From: Nostoc sp. NMS7
Lineage (GTDB): Bacteria > Cyanobacteriota > Cyanobacteriia > Cyanobacteriales > Nostocaceae
DNA: 52,026 bases
Direction: 5' to 3'
Assembly: GCF_017115085.1 (NCBI RefSeq)
Contig: NZ_JABXKJ010000072.1
Span: 1 to 52,026, forward strand
Shown: positions 7,251 through 14,787 of the stretch, piece after piece
How the letters are laid out: the number at the start of each line of letters is the position of its first letter
Position numbering within the stretch: the first letter of the stretch is position 1
Notes under the pieces: generated by a model
The model's database searches: none
Told to the model about the DNA's origin: nothing
What the model saw: only the letters and a program-made list of their open reading frames with translations
Position numbers and translations under genes: made by a program

Positions 7251-8753
7251 TCACCGGATAACTAATATCCGTTGTCTAGCCCGTGAGCTAGAAACATAGT
7301 ACAAACGATTAAACTCTCTAATCTTTGCCAAGACTGCCTTACTGTCATCTGCTCGTTCTGGATAAAGTCGCTTACTCAAATCTTGACCATCAATACCCGC
7401 TTCTAAGAAAGTGCTACCTTGGCTATTGTGAACAGTTAATGCAAAGCAGTTTCTGATGTTGGCAAACTGCTCTGAATGTTTGTAGTACTGCTTCCACAGA
7501 AAGGGATTTCGCTTGGCACTTTTGAGTAAAGGTTTGGTTTCTTGGTCAAATTGTTTTTGCTCATCTTCCTGCAAAACATAGAACTGACGCACAATCCCCT
7601 CATCTGTCTCTACCTTCAACCTCCAAGTATCATAGTTGTTATAACGATCCCCAAAGACATCTAAAACAGTAAACTCTGTAGATGTAGAAAGAATCGTAGT
7701 TTTACCATCAGGAGCCATCACAGGATCTCTGGTGATTAATCTCTCTCCAGGAATAAACCGATTGATATTTTCACCATATAAATGTGTGCGAATCTGCTGA
7801 TTGTAAAAGTCAACTTGAGTATTAGTCCAGGACAAAATTCGGAAACAATCTGGGTTTTGAGCAAATTCTCTCTTCATCTTTTTGCAGGCATAACGCAGCA
7901 AAGTTTGACGTTTAACCATCAGCGCCCCATTACTTTTATCAGGCAGATATTTGGCATAAGGCTCAAAAGGAAACTTGCTCTTGGTAACTGCATAACGAGA
8001 AGCAGTGACAAACTCTAACAAAGGGCTACCAGTTCCTTGACGCACAACTTGAGTCAATACTGCTTTATCTGGCACTTGAAAACTAGGGGATTTTCCTTCA
8101 TTAACTGGATTTAACTGTGCTGGGTCGCCCATGAGAATAATTTTGATTTTTGTCCAGGTGGATGATTGGTTAGCAACATCCTCAATCCAGCGCCAGAGTT
8201 GTTTGCCAATCATGGAACATTCATCAATAAAGACAACATCAAATAGATTGATGTAAGAAGGCCCAGTTTGGTCAAGTACTTTCTCTTTACCTCTAGTTAC
8301 CATACCCAGTCCTAACAACTGGTGAATGGTGAAGAATTCTACCCCGGTTACACCATTTTCTGCCGCCATGCGTTGCAGCACACCTACAGCTTTATTAGTG
8401 GGTGCAGTCAGTACAACTCGCTTACCCGCAGCAACAAGAACTTTAACTAGTTGGAAAACAATAGTTGACTTGCCGGTTCCCGCATAGCCAACCAGCATAA
8501 ATAAAGCAGTCATCACGGTTGGCTGTATAAATGTCCACATTGCATCTAAAGCTTTTTGCTGCTGCTGGGTGAGTTGAAATGGAAAAGAACCTGTTGCAGC
8601 GAAAGTAGGAAGTGTTTGGATCGTCATCGCTTCGCTAATTCCATTAATTGATCCACTCAATGCAGCGATAGCTGTTGGTTTTGCTTCTCCGAAAAACAAC
8701 ACTCCTTCTGGGTTGAGGAATATGTTTCCATATCCATTTGGCATCATCGGCAA
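7251..8753 (-). CDS. SF1 DNA helicase, RecD/Dda-like
   Basis: A 500-residue ATP-dependent helicase. Walker A (motif I) GYAGTGKST at 89-97, motif Ia VVLTAPTNKAV near 113-123, Walker B (motif II) DVVFIDECS at 172-180, motif III ILMGDPAQLNPV near 206-217, then a UvrD_C_2-type end with FALTVHNSQGSTF and YYVSSSRARQRILV (motifs V and VI). This is the core order of Dda/RecD2-like 5'-3' helicases. About 60 residues before the LTQQQQKALDAM block are not conserved, so the true start may lie further in; an ATG at codon 43 is another candidate. On a plasmid-like element a replication, repair or conjugation role is plausible. A palindrome lies upstream and a hairpin downstream. Confidence 0.88.
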   Translation of the reverse strand: MPMMPNGYGNIFLNPEGVLFFGEAKPTAIAALSGSINGISEAMTIQTLPTFAATGSFPFQLTQQQQKALDAMWTFIQPTVMTALFMLVGYAGTGKSTIVFQLVKVLVAAGKRVVLTAPTNKAVGVLQRMAAENGVTGVEFFTIHQLLGLGMVTRGKEKVLDQTGPSYINLFDVVFIDECSMIGKQLWRWIEDVANQSSTWTKIKIILMGDPAQLNPVNEGKSPSFQVPDKAVLTQVVRQGTGSPLLEFVTASRYAVTKSKFPFEPYAKYLPDKSNGALMVKRQTLLRYACKKMKREFAQNPDCFRILSWTNTQVDFYNQQIRTHLYGENINRFIPGERLITRDPVMAPDGKTTILSTSTEFTVLDVFGDRYNNYDTWRLKVETDEGIVRQFYVLQEDEQKQFDQETKPLLKSAKRNPFLWKQYYKHSEQFANIRNCFALTVHNSQGSTFLEAGIDGQDLSKRLYPERADDSKAVLAKIREFNRLYYVSSSRARQRILVIR

Positions 8754-8828
8754 TCAATATATTTATAGCAGTGGTCAGGCAGCTTAGGACATTCGCAAAT
8801 CGGAAGAGAGCGGCTGTTACAGCTATAT

Positions 8829-8840
8829 ACAGATATCTGT
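8829..8840. promoter_or_regulatory. 12-bp palindrome upstream of the helicase gene
   Basis: ACAGATATCTGT is a perfect palindrome inside a larger, imperfectly symmetrical stretch (about 8821-8858: AGCTATAT, then AGCTATCTATAG). It sits about 75 bases upstream of the helicase start and could be a repressor site. This is inference from symmetry and position only. Confidence 0.3.
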
Positions 8841-8867
8841 AGCTATCTATAGCAGACTTGTTTTAAC

Positions 8868-9033
8868 CTGACTTTTCCCGTTAAGTCGTGAAACAACGAA
8901 ATAGCAAGGGTTTCACATGATATCTTATTCTCAACAACTTTATTTTAATGATAATTAATCACGAGAGAATAGGGCTTTAGGCTAGGGGTATAGTAAGCGA
9001 TCGCTCCATCAAGGAGATAACGGGAAAAGTCAG
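8868..9033. mobile_element. MITE-like element with 16-bp terminal inverted repeats
   Basis: CTGACTTTTCCCGTTA at 8868-8883 recurs exactly inverted as TAACGGGAAAAGTCAG at 9018-9033. The 134 bases between have no coding capacity and include a GCGATCGC site. The hisD fragment starts at the right end of the element, and no hisD sequence is seen on the left, so the element or a longer parent marks a recombination boundary. No target duplication is obvious. Confidence 0.65.
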
Positions 9034-9386
9034 ATTTAGCACAGAGTATACCACTGCTCAATCAACTCGCTCCTGAACATGTGGAATTGTGTGTAGACAA
9101 CCCGCAACTGCTTGCCGATCAAATTAAGTGTGCCGGGAGCGTGTTTTTAGGACGCTATACTCCAGAAGCGATTGGCGATTATTTAGGAGGCCCCAACAAT
9201 GTACTGCCAACTGCCCGTTCTGCCCGCTTTGCCTCTGGTTTGAGTGTCTACGACTTTCTCAAACGAATTACTTATTTAGAATGTGACAAACAAGCATTAC
9301 AGACAATAGGCAAAGCAGCTGTCACCTTAGCAGAGGCAGAAGGTTTGCCAGCCCATGCAGGTAGTGTATCTGTACGCTTGCAATAA
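9034..9386 (+). pseudogene. hisD: Histidinol dehydrogenase (HisD), 3' fragment
   Basis: From just after the inverted repeat the frame reads SIPLLNQLAPEHVELCVD and continues through FLGRYTPEAIGDYLGGPNN, VLPTARSARFASGLSVYDFL and ends HAGSVSVRLQ. These are the conserved C-terminal blocks of HisD, the NAD-dependent enzyme of the last step of histidine synthesis, including the His of APEH and the GPN.VLPT loop. Only about 115 of roughly 430 residues are left and the Rossmann domains are absent, so it cannot be active. It is almost undamaged within the fragment, which implies a recent event. The in-frame ATG at 9081 is an internal Met codon or chance start. Confidence 0.9.
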
Positions 9387-9486
9387 AAAGCTGAGATAAT
9401 TTGTGAATTGGATAATGACAAAAGTAAAATTATCTTAACCTCTCACCGATGGTCTTACACCATCACTCAAGAGCGATCGCTTTCTT

Positions 9487-9822
9487 CTAACTGAGGGTTT
9501 CAGTTTCATCAACGACAAATAGTCTACCTGCCTGACGAATAGCTTCGGGTTTGTGAATTTGCAGAAACCTTAACACTCCGATGCCCAGCAATAGCCAAAT
9601 TAAGACGACAACTGGTGCTAAGTGAAGCGGTGCTGGCGGAGGGGGATAAAGAGTGCCAACTAGAACACCACTAATCGTAATTATCGAGAGCCAAGGTAGC
9701 AGAACATAACGCAACCAACCAAAGCGAATAGTAGAGTTTTGCTCCAACCGAGCGCGGCGTTTTGTCGAGAAATATCGATTAGACGACACCAATCTCAAAT
9801 AAGCATTGTTGTCGTGTACCAC
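9487..9822 (-). pseudogene. Amino acid permease (APC-type), probable C-terminal fragment
   Basis: The 111 residues contain two membrane segments (YVLLPWLSIITISGVLVGTL and APVVVLIWLLLGIGVLRFL) joined by PPPPAPLH, then a cytoplasmic tail with QIHKPEAIRQ. This layout resembles the end of APC-superfamily amino acid transporters, which normally have about 12 helices and more than 400 residues. The only start is a GTG at 9822; the frame is open a further 11 codons to a stop but without homologous helices. I take it as a remnant, but a small two-helix membrane protein cannot be excluded. It sits among other broken metabolic genes. Confidence 0.45.
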
Positions 9823-9880
9823 GGTATTTGACCATCCGTTCTCACGGATGCTGCATCACCGACTTTTCAAACATCCTCTG

Positions 9881-10058
9881 AGCTCGACTTTATCCAAAAT
9901 TAACAACTTGCTTCTCTTGTTTCGGCAAAACCCTAGCTTTTTGGCAAAAACTTTTTCCATGTCACTGATTATCGCTGAAAACGAAAAAGTAAAACTACCG
10001 TCCCACAAAGCTTTCAGCGTCAGCTTGAGCGTTGCCAAAAAATGGATAAAGTCGAGCT
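9881..10058. mobile_element. MITE-like element with 16-bp terminal inverted repeats
   Basis: AGCTCGACTTTATCCA at 9881-9896 recurs exactly inverted as TGGATAAAGTCGAGCT at 10043-10058. The 146 bases between carry no recognisable gene. Its right end overlaps the 14-base word AGCTGAGATAATTT (10055-10068), which also occurs at 9389-9402 just after the hisD fragment, so the segment between may have been inserted or rearranged with a short duplication. Confidence 0.55.
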
Positions 10059-10124
10059 GAGATAATTTACCTGATTCTCAGTAAAATACTTGGAAAATAT
10101 TATCGTTCTTCCTCTGAGATAAAA

Positions 10125-10940
10125 ATGACAGAACTACTTAATTTCAAAGGCGCTAATTCATCTAGCGATCGCCAATTGCAGATAATTGATTTGAGTGATA
10201 CGCTGCAAAATGACAAGGATTGGGCCCCCTGGTGGGCACGCAATGTTGTCACTTATCAGGGACATAAGTTTGGACGGTTTGCTATTTGGCTACTATTTGG
10301 AATTACGCCAAAATATCTTCGTGGCAAATTAGGTTGGGCTAATGAAACGATCAAGCTATCGACTCACGGCACAACTCACATGGATGCACCGTGGCATTAT
10401 GCACCAACTTCTGAGGGTAAGCAGGCCAAGACAATCGATCAGATTCCATTGGAGTGGTGTTACAGTGATGGTGTTGTTTTAGATATGCGACACAAGTCAG
10501 ATGGTTCTGCCATTACAGTGCAGGATGTTGAGTTAGCCTTAGAAAAGATTAATTACCAGCTCAAACCATTTGATATTGTATTAATCCAAACTGGGAACGA
10601 TAGACGACTGGGAACGCCAGAATATTTTACTCACGGATGTGGTGTTAGTGCCCAAGCAACTCATTGGCTAATTGATAAAGGTATCAAAGTTATGGGTATT
10701 GACTCCTGGGGCTGGGACGTACCATTAAGAGTCCAAGCAAAAGAGGCGAAAGAAAGTGGCAGAGATGATATTTTCTGGGCAGCTCATTTTGTGGGGATCG
10801 ATAAAGAATACTGTCAATTGGAACGCCTAGCTAATTTAAATCAATTGCCGTCTTATGGGTTCAAGGTTGCAGCCTTTCCCTTGAAAATTAAAGATGCCTC
10901 TGCCGGGCCATCGCGGGTAGTAGGCATTATCGAAAATTAA
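10125..10940 (+). CDS. Cyclase family protein (kynurenine formamidase-like metal hydrolase)
   Basis: A 271-residue protein of the cyclase/KynB-type superfamily. The metal-binding signature HGTTHMDAPWHY is at 81-92, the usual HxGTHxDxPxH motif with one substitution; further family blocks are FDIVLIQTGNDRR and GVSAQATHWLIDKGIKVMGIDSW. Family members hydrolyse N-formylkynurenine or cyclic polyketide and amide substrates; the substrate here cannot be read from sequence. There is a typical IDLSDTL start after a short N-terminal extension. The gene is followed after 7 bases by a fumarylacetoacetate hydrolase family gene on the same strand, so the two form an operon, probably for breakdown of an aromatic or cyclic compound. 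Confidence 0.88.
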   Translation: MTELLNFKGANSSSDRQLQIIDLSDTLQNDKDWAPWWARNVVTYQGHKFGRFAIWLLFGITPKYLRGKLGWANETIKLSTHGTTHMDAPWHYAPTSEGKQAKTIDQIPLEWCYSDGVVLDMRHKSDGSAITVQDVELALEKINYQLKPFDIVLIQTGNDRRLGTPEYFTHGCGVSAQATHWLIDKGIKVMGIDSWGWDVPLRVQAKEAKESGRDDIFWAAHFVGIDKEYCQLERLANLNQLPSYGFKVAAFPLKIKDASAGPSRVVGIIEN

Positions 10941-10947
10941 CCACCCC

Positions 10948-11949
10948 ATGAAACTACTGACGTTTATTCTGACTTCTGACCCGCAGGCAATTCCCCTGTT
11001 GGGTTTGCTCGTTGATAATGACCAGACTGTGGTAAGTTTGCAAGCAGGCAGACAGGTAATGTCTGAGGACATTGCGCCTTTTTTAGTTGATATGCAAGCT
11101 TTTTTGGATGGCGGAGAAGTAGCCCGCGAAGCATCTGCAAAAATCCGAGATTTTGTTTCTACTCAACGCCCAGCAGGAACTACTCACCCATTGAGTGATG
11201 TGATATTACTCTCTCCCGTACCGCGACCGCGTTCTATTCGTGATTGTATGGTGTTTGAAAAGCACCTCATTCAAGCAACTCGGACTGTGGTTAGGTGGCG
11301 ATCGCCATTCCTTGCCAATGTAGATGCTTGGGTAGAAAAATGGCGAGGGAAACCTTTATTCAGTGTGCCTGATGTTTGGTACAAGTCCCCAGTTTATTAT
11401 AAAGGTAATCCCTTCAGTGTTGTCGGGACAGATGCAAAAGTATACTGGCCTACCTATACAAAAAAACTTGACTACGAATTAGAGATCGGGATCTTTATCG
11501 GTAAAACAGGGCGTAATATCACTGTTGAAGAAGCACATAAATATATAGGTGGCTACACGATTTACAACGATTTCAGCGCCCGTGACATCCAAATACAGGA
11601 AATGGGAGGACGCTTAGGGCCAGCTAAGGCAAAGGATTTTGATACAGGTAACGCTATTGGCCCCTATCTAGTCACCCCAGATGAAGTTACAAATCCATAT
11701 AATCTAGCGATGAGTGCCAGTATTAACGCCGAAGAGTGGTCAAGAGGCAACAGTAGTGAAATGCATTTTTCTTTTGAGGAAATAATTGCTTACATTTCCC
11801 AAGATGAAACATTATACCCAGGTGAATTTATTGGTTCTGGTACAGTGGGTAATGGTTGTGGATTAGAGTTAAACCGATGGTTGCAGCGAGGAGATGTCGT
11901 AGAGCTGAAGGTGCAAGGTTTAGGCATATTAAGGAATGTAATTGTATAA
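10948..11949 (+). CDS. Fumarylacetoacetate hydrolase (FAH) family protein
   Basis: A 333-residue protein with a complete FAH fold signature. Key blocks: YYKGNPFSVVGTD near 150-162, DYELEIGIFIGKTGRNI at 175-191 with the metal-binding glutamates, GGYTIYNDFSARDIQ near 201-215, GPAKAKDFDTGNAIGPYLV near 224-242 and GSGTVGNGCGLE toward the end. Family members cleave C-C bonds or act as isomerases/decarboxylases in aromatic breakdown, using Mg or Ca. It lies 7 bases after the cyclase gene and before a broken aromatic amino acid decarboxylase gene. The three may once have handled a tryptophan- or tyrosine-derived compound; this pathway is inference. Confidence 0.9.
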   Translation: MKLLTFILTSDPQAIPLLGLLVDNDQTVVSLQAGRQVMSEDIAPFLVDMQAFLDGGEVAREASAKIRDFVSTQRPAGTTHPLSDVILLSPVPRPRSIRDCMVFEKHLIQATRTVVRWRSPFLANVDAWVEKWRGKPLFSVPDVWYKSPVYYKGNPFSVVGTDAKVYWPTYTKKLDYELEIGIFIGKTGRNITVEEAHKYIGGYTIYNDFSARDIQIQEMGGRLGPAKAKDFDTGNAIGPYLVTPDEVTNPYNLAMSASINAEEWSRGNSSEMHFSFEEIIAYISQDETLYPGEFIGSGTVGNGCGLELNRWLQRGDVVELKVQGLGILRNVIV

Positions 11950-12030
11950 ATAGACCGACTCGTAATTAGCCGTTCAGATAAAGTATAAAATATGTGGTGT
12001 CAAATAATAAGTTTTAAACGGTAGAACAAT

Positions 12031-12669
12031 ATGGAAAATAATCAAGAATATCATATGTCCTCAGATGAATTTCGTCATTGGGGATATAAAACTATTGATT
12101 GGATAGCTAATTATTTAGAAACAGTAGAGCAACTGCCTGTTTTATCTCCAGTTGAACCTGGAGACATTAGAGCCAAACTACCAGAAACATTCCCGGTAAA
12201 AGGAGAGTCTTTTGCAGACATTTTACAAGATTTAGATGAAATCATCGTACCAGGATTGACTAATTGGCAGTCTCCAAACTTTTTTGCTTTCTTTCCTACA
12301 GGTATTTCTGCACCATCAATTTTAGGAGAATTAGTCAGTGCAGGACTTGGAGTTCAAGGAATGTTATGGGCAACTTCTCCAGCTTGTACTGAGTTAGAAA
12401 CTCATGTTCTAGACTGGTTAATAGATATGTTGAAACTTCCCTCGCAGTTTAAATCTTCGACCACAGGAGGAGGAGTAATTCAAGACTCAGCCAGTAGTGC
12501 TTCTTTAGTAGCTTTGATAGCAGCTAGAGAACAGTTAAAAGCAGATATTAATCAACTGGTTGTGTACACTTCTACTCAAGCACACTTGGATGCTCTCAAA
12601 GCGACTTGTCTAATTTTTTCTTTCTTTAGCAATTTGTCGATTCCATTCCGTGATATTTGTCAATTCTAA
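12031..12669 (+). pseudogene. Aromatic L-amino acid decarboxylase, truncated after ~185 residues
   Basis: The first ~185 residues match PLP-dependent group II decarboxylases: FRHWGYKTIDWIANYLE, LPVLSPVEPGDIRAKLP, HPxF-like NWQSPNFFAFFPTG, SPACTELETHVLDWL and TTGGGVIQDSASSASLVAL. Full-length proteins have about 480 residues with the PLP lysine near 300. Here the frame becomes unrelated sequence (LIFSFFSNLSIPFRD) and stops at 12669, so the lysine and the C-terminal half are missing. The gene begins 81 bases after the FAH gene. It is therefore non-functional as a decarboxylase. The cause of the break is not visible, though repeats follow directly. Confidence 0.88.
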
Positions 12670-12714
12670 AAGTTTTTTAACATTCAGATGATTTAGTTAA
12701 ATCTGGAGTTGCAC

Positions 12715-12823
12715 ATACAGCAGATTTCAAGTTGGGTGTTGTACACAAGCTAAGTCTCAAACCCAGGTGTAAAGCCTGTTTTACTTCTGAATTCTGACTC
12801 CTGAATTCTGAATTCTGCTGTAT
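12715..12823. repeat. Small inverted-repeat element with internal STRR-like repeats
   Basis: ATACAGCAGA at 12715-12724 recurs inverted as TCTGCTGTAT at 12814-12823. Inside, at about 12786-12818, GAATTCTGACTCCTGAATTC-type words repeat in tandem with a 7- to 8-base rhythm, as in cyanobacterial short tandemly repeated sequences. The same words appear at 25374-25388 and 38219-38255. The gene-free stretch 12670-13082 contains nothing else recognisable apart from a dispersed repeat at about 13008-13040. Confidence 0.5.
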
Positions 12824-13082
12824 ATATTTTTCGATGAACGTAAACATCCCCAATCTTAAAATTATTGCTACTCGGAAATCCTACTTTAATTCTTGTCATT
12901 ACAAATTTTCGCGCCCCCTAAGCCATACATTAGACCTAGTAAATCTTACTACGCATTAACACGTATTTAAATATACTAAATATTTGATTATACTGAAAAT
13001 AGTTTTTAGCGTAGGCGTGGTCCACCGTAGACATCGCTCGTTTTTTTATCCGGCCTCACAAAATCCTGTTGCTCCCATCTCT

Positions 13083-14138
13083 ATGTTATTTATCAAACAA
13101 AAATACCTGCCCTACGCGATTGCATTTTTCAGTGTGGGAGTAACCTTGCTAGTAAAGCTGGGATTAGAGGATGTAACTGGAATCACAAGTTCTTTCAGCT
13201 TGTGGCTGATTGCTATTTCTATAAATACTTGGTACGGTAGCATCACTTCAGGATTGACATCAGTGTTTTTGGCTGCTTTAGCTAATCATTACTTTTTTAC
13301 AATTCAAATTCAGTTACATCTTGATGCTGCTGTGTCCAACGTTTTAGGTGATGCCATTCGTTTACAACAGGTTGTTTGGAATTTGCTTTCAAATGCAATC
13401 AAGTTTAGTTCCAAAAATGAAAGTGTAGAGGTGAGGTTGGAACAAGTTGAGTCTCAAGCTCAGATTACTGTTATTGATACAGGGAGGGGCATAGAAGCAG
13501 AATTTATACCATTCGTCTTTGAACGGTTTAGTCAGCGTGATGCTTCCACTACTCGTTCTGCTGGTGGATTAGGGTTAGGACTAGCGATCGCTCTCACAAT
13601 TGTAGAACTCCACAATGGCAATATCACAGCAGCCAGTGCGGGATTCGGCAAGGGTTCGACATTCACGGTGAGGCTACCTATCGTGAAAATGACAAAGCAG
13701 TTGAGTAATGAGGAGCTAGTAGTAGGAGAATTGCTGCATGGCAATCAGAAAATTGCCCAATTGCAGAACTTGTGCATTCTGGTTGTGGATGACGATGCAG
13801 ATGCTCGGATGTTAATGCAGACTGTTCTTCAGAGCGCCGGGGCAGATGTATTAGTAGCGGCATCAGTAAAAGAAGCATTGGCACTTTTAGAACAGCAATC
13901 GCCCACTTTACTGATTAGTGATATCAGTATGCCAGATGAGGATGGCTTTACCTTGATTCGTCAGGTTCGCTCCCGCACTATAGAGCAAGGGGGACAAATT
14001 CCAGCGATCGCTCTCACTGCTTTTGCTGAAGCCAAAAATGAGCAACGTATTTTAAAAGCAGGGTTTCAACTTTTTATTACCAAACCAATTGAGCCAATGG
14101 AACTCGTGGACAAGATCATTGAGGTATTAAAAACTTGA
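13083..14138 (+). CDS. Hybrid histidine kinase/response regulator with internal deletion of the phosphoacceptor region
   Basis: From ATG at 13083 (MLFIKQKYLPYAIAFF) come about 75 residues of membrane helices of a DUF4118/KdpD-like sensor domain. The sequence then passes within a few residues (ANHYFFTIQIQLHLDAAVSNV) into the run-up to a HATPase_c domain: N box VVWNLLSNAIKF, G1 DTGRGIE, F box FERFSQ, G2 GGLGLGLAI. A receiver follows (VVDDDADA, phosphoacceptor Asp in DISMPDEDG, Lys in ITKPIEP). The sensing PAS/GAF region and the HisKA helix with the phosphorylatable His are absent. The frame is intact, so an in-frame deletion has fused membrane domain to ATPase. It might still bind ATP or act as a receiver, but cannot autophosphorylate in the normal way. 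A GTG/ATA-led longer frame to 12984 is less likely. Confidence 0.8.
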   Translation: MLFIKQKYLPYAIAFFSVGVTLLVKLGLEDVTGITSSFSLWLIAISINTWYGSITSGLTSVFLAALANHYFFTIQIQLHLDAAVSNVLGDAIRLQQVVWNLLSNAIKFSSKNESVEVRLEQVESQAQITVIDTGRGIEAEFIPFVFERFSQRDASTTRSAGGLGLGLAIALTIVELHNGNITAASAGFGKGSTFTVRLPIVKMTKQLSNEELVVGELLHGNQKIAQLQNLCILVVDDDADARMLMQTVLQSAGADVLVAASVKEALALLEQQSPTLLISDISMPDEDGFTLIRQVRSRTIEQGGQIPAIALTAFAEAKNEQRILKAGFQLFITKPIEPMELVDKIIEVLKT

Positions 14139-14352
14139 TCAACAGTATAGCAATCACCTGACGGCATTCGTGGTGAGTTAACTGAAACTCACGGTTATTG
14201 CAGCGAATGGTAATGTGATATAGCGGTGTGCAGTTCAGTGAGATACAAAAACTTTGCTGAAATGATTTGACAGCAAGGACTTTGGTGTTCTCATCCAATC
14301 GATAACCGCTATAACAGTATCCTGGTTTGATCTCACGGGGTTTTCTGGACAT
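14116..14352 (-). pseudogene. REP-associated tyrosine transposase (RAYT), N-terminal remnant with insertion
   Basis: The frame begins MSRKPREIKPGYCY and later has YHITIRCNNREFQLTHHEC. In RAYT/TnpA_REP proteins these two pieces are contiguous (start, then YHxTxRCNNREF). Here about 30 unrelated residues (SGYRLDENTKVLAVK...) separate them in frame. The frame runs out after QVIAI, antisense to the end of the kinase gene, so the HUH and Tyr catalytic part is gone. A small palindrome, as expected for a REP-type partner, sits 15 bases upstream of the start. The call rests on the N-terminal motif only. Confidence 0.55.
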
Positions 14353-14366
14353 CTTTCAGCTAGCGA

Positions 14367-14394
14367 GTGAGGTATTCTTGCTTGAATACCCCAC
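14367..14394. repeat. REP-like hairpin next to the RAYT remnant
   Basis: GTGAGGTATTC at 14367-14377 pairs with GAATACCCCAC at 14384-14394 with one mismatch around a 6-base loop. Its position just upstream of a RAYT remnant fits the palindromes these transposases use, but a single copy is not proof. Confidence 0.4.
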
Positions 14395-14471
14395 TGATTA
14401 CCTTGCTATTCCTGTCAAATATCGCCTGACTAGCATGGTAGTATTTGGCGGGGTAAGTCATGGTGTGTAAG

Positions 14472-14693
14472 ATGGCAATAGAACTGTATCCATCATCCTT
14501 TCGCTGCGACTGTGGGCATCAATCGGATTTCTTTGAGAATACCGTCTCTGATATGAAAAACATGAGCATCCGTAAACGAGTCACTTTAGGAGACTCTGAA
14601 GATAACGAACACAGAATTGTTTTTTTCAAGAGTAAGGCAATAGAGATTATTTGTCCCCAACTCGGAACCTGCACAATAACCGACTCACAGTAA
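14472..14693 (+). CDS. Small conserved-looking hypothetical protein
   Basis: A 73-residue protein starting MAIELYPSSFRCDCGHQSDFF; another ATG/GTG lies four codons upstream (14460). It has a Cys-x-Cys-x2-His near the start and two more cysteines (IICPQLGTC) near the end, so it may bind a metal. The family is not one I can name. The next gene scrap (hsdS end) starts 13 bases after its stop. The balanced amino acid composition and metal-ligand pattern argue for a real gene. Confidence 0.55.
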   Translation: MAIELYPSSFRCDCGHQSDFFENTVSDMKNMSIRKRVTLGDSEDNEHRIVFFKSKAIEIICPQLGTCTITDSQ

Positions 14694-14705
14694 CGGGCTT
14701 TAGAG

Positions 14706-14765
14706 ATGAGTCACCACGCCTCACTGTCAGAACTCGATGCCCTCTTCGCCTCCCTCCACCATTGA
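14706..14765 (+). pseudogene. hsdS: HsdS (type I restriction specificity subunit) C-terminal scrap
   Basis: The 19-codon frame reads MSHHASLSELDALFASLHH and stops. The words LxELDALFASLQ are the conserved last helix of many HsdS subunits, normally followed by RAFRGEL. The scrap is short, so chance similarity is possible. It lies directly before an ATPase/PIN pair, and such ATPase pairs are often found inside type I restriction loci, which supports the reading. Confidence 0.45.
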
Positions 14766-14787
14766 GCCTTGAGATGATAATTGTAAG

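Noticed and set aside
9806..10060. 84-codon plus-strand and 60-codon minus-strand frames
   Set aside because: They cover the inverted-repeat element at 9881-10058, lack good starts, and overlap each other.
12786..12818. Possible CRISPR-like array of short repeats
   Set aside because: The units are 7-8 bases and tandem without spacers, so they are STRR-type repeats, not CRISPR.
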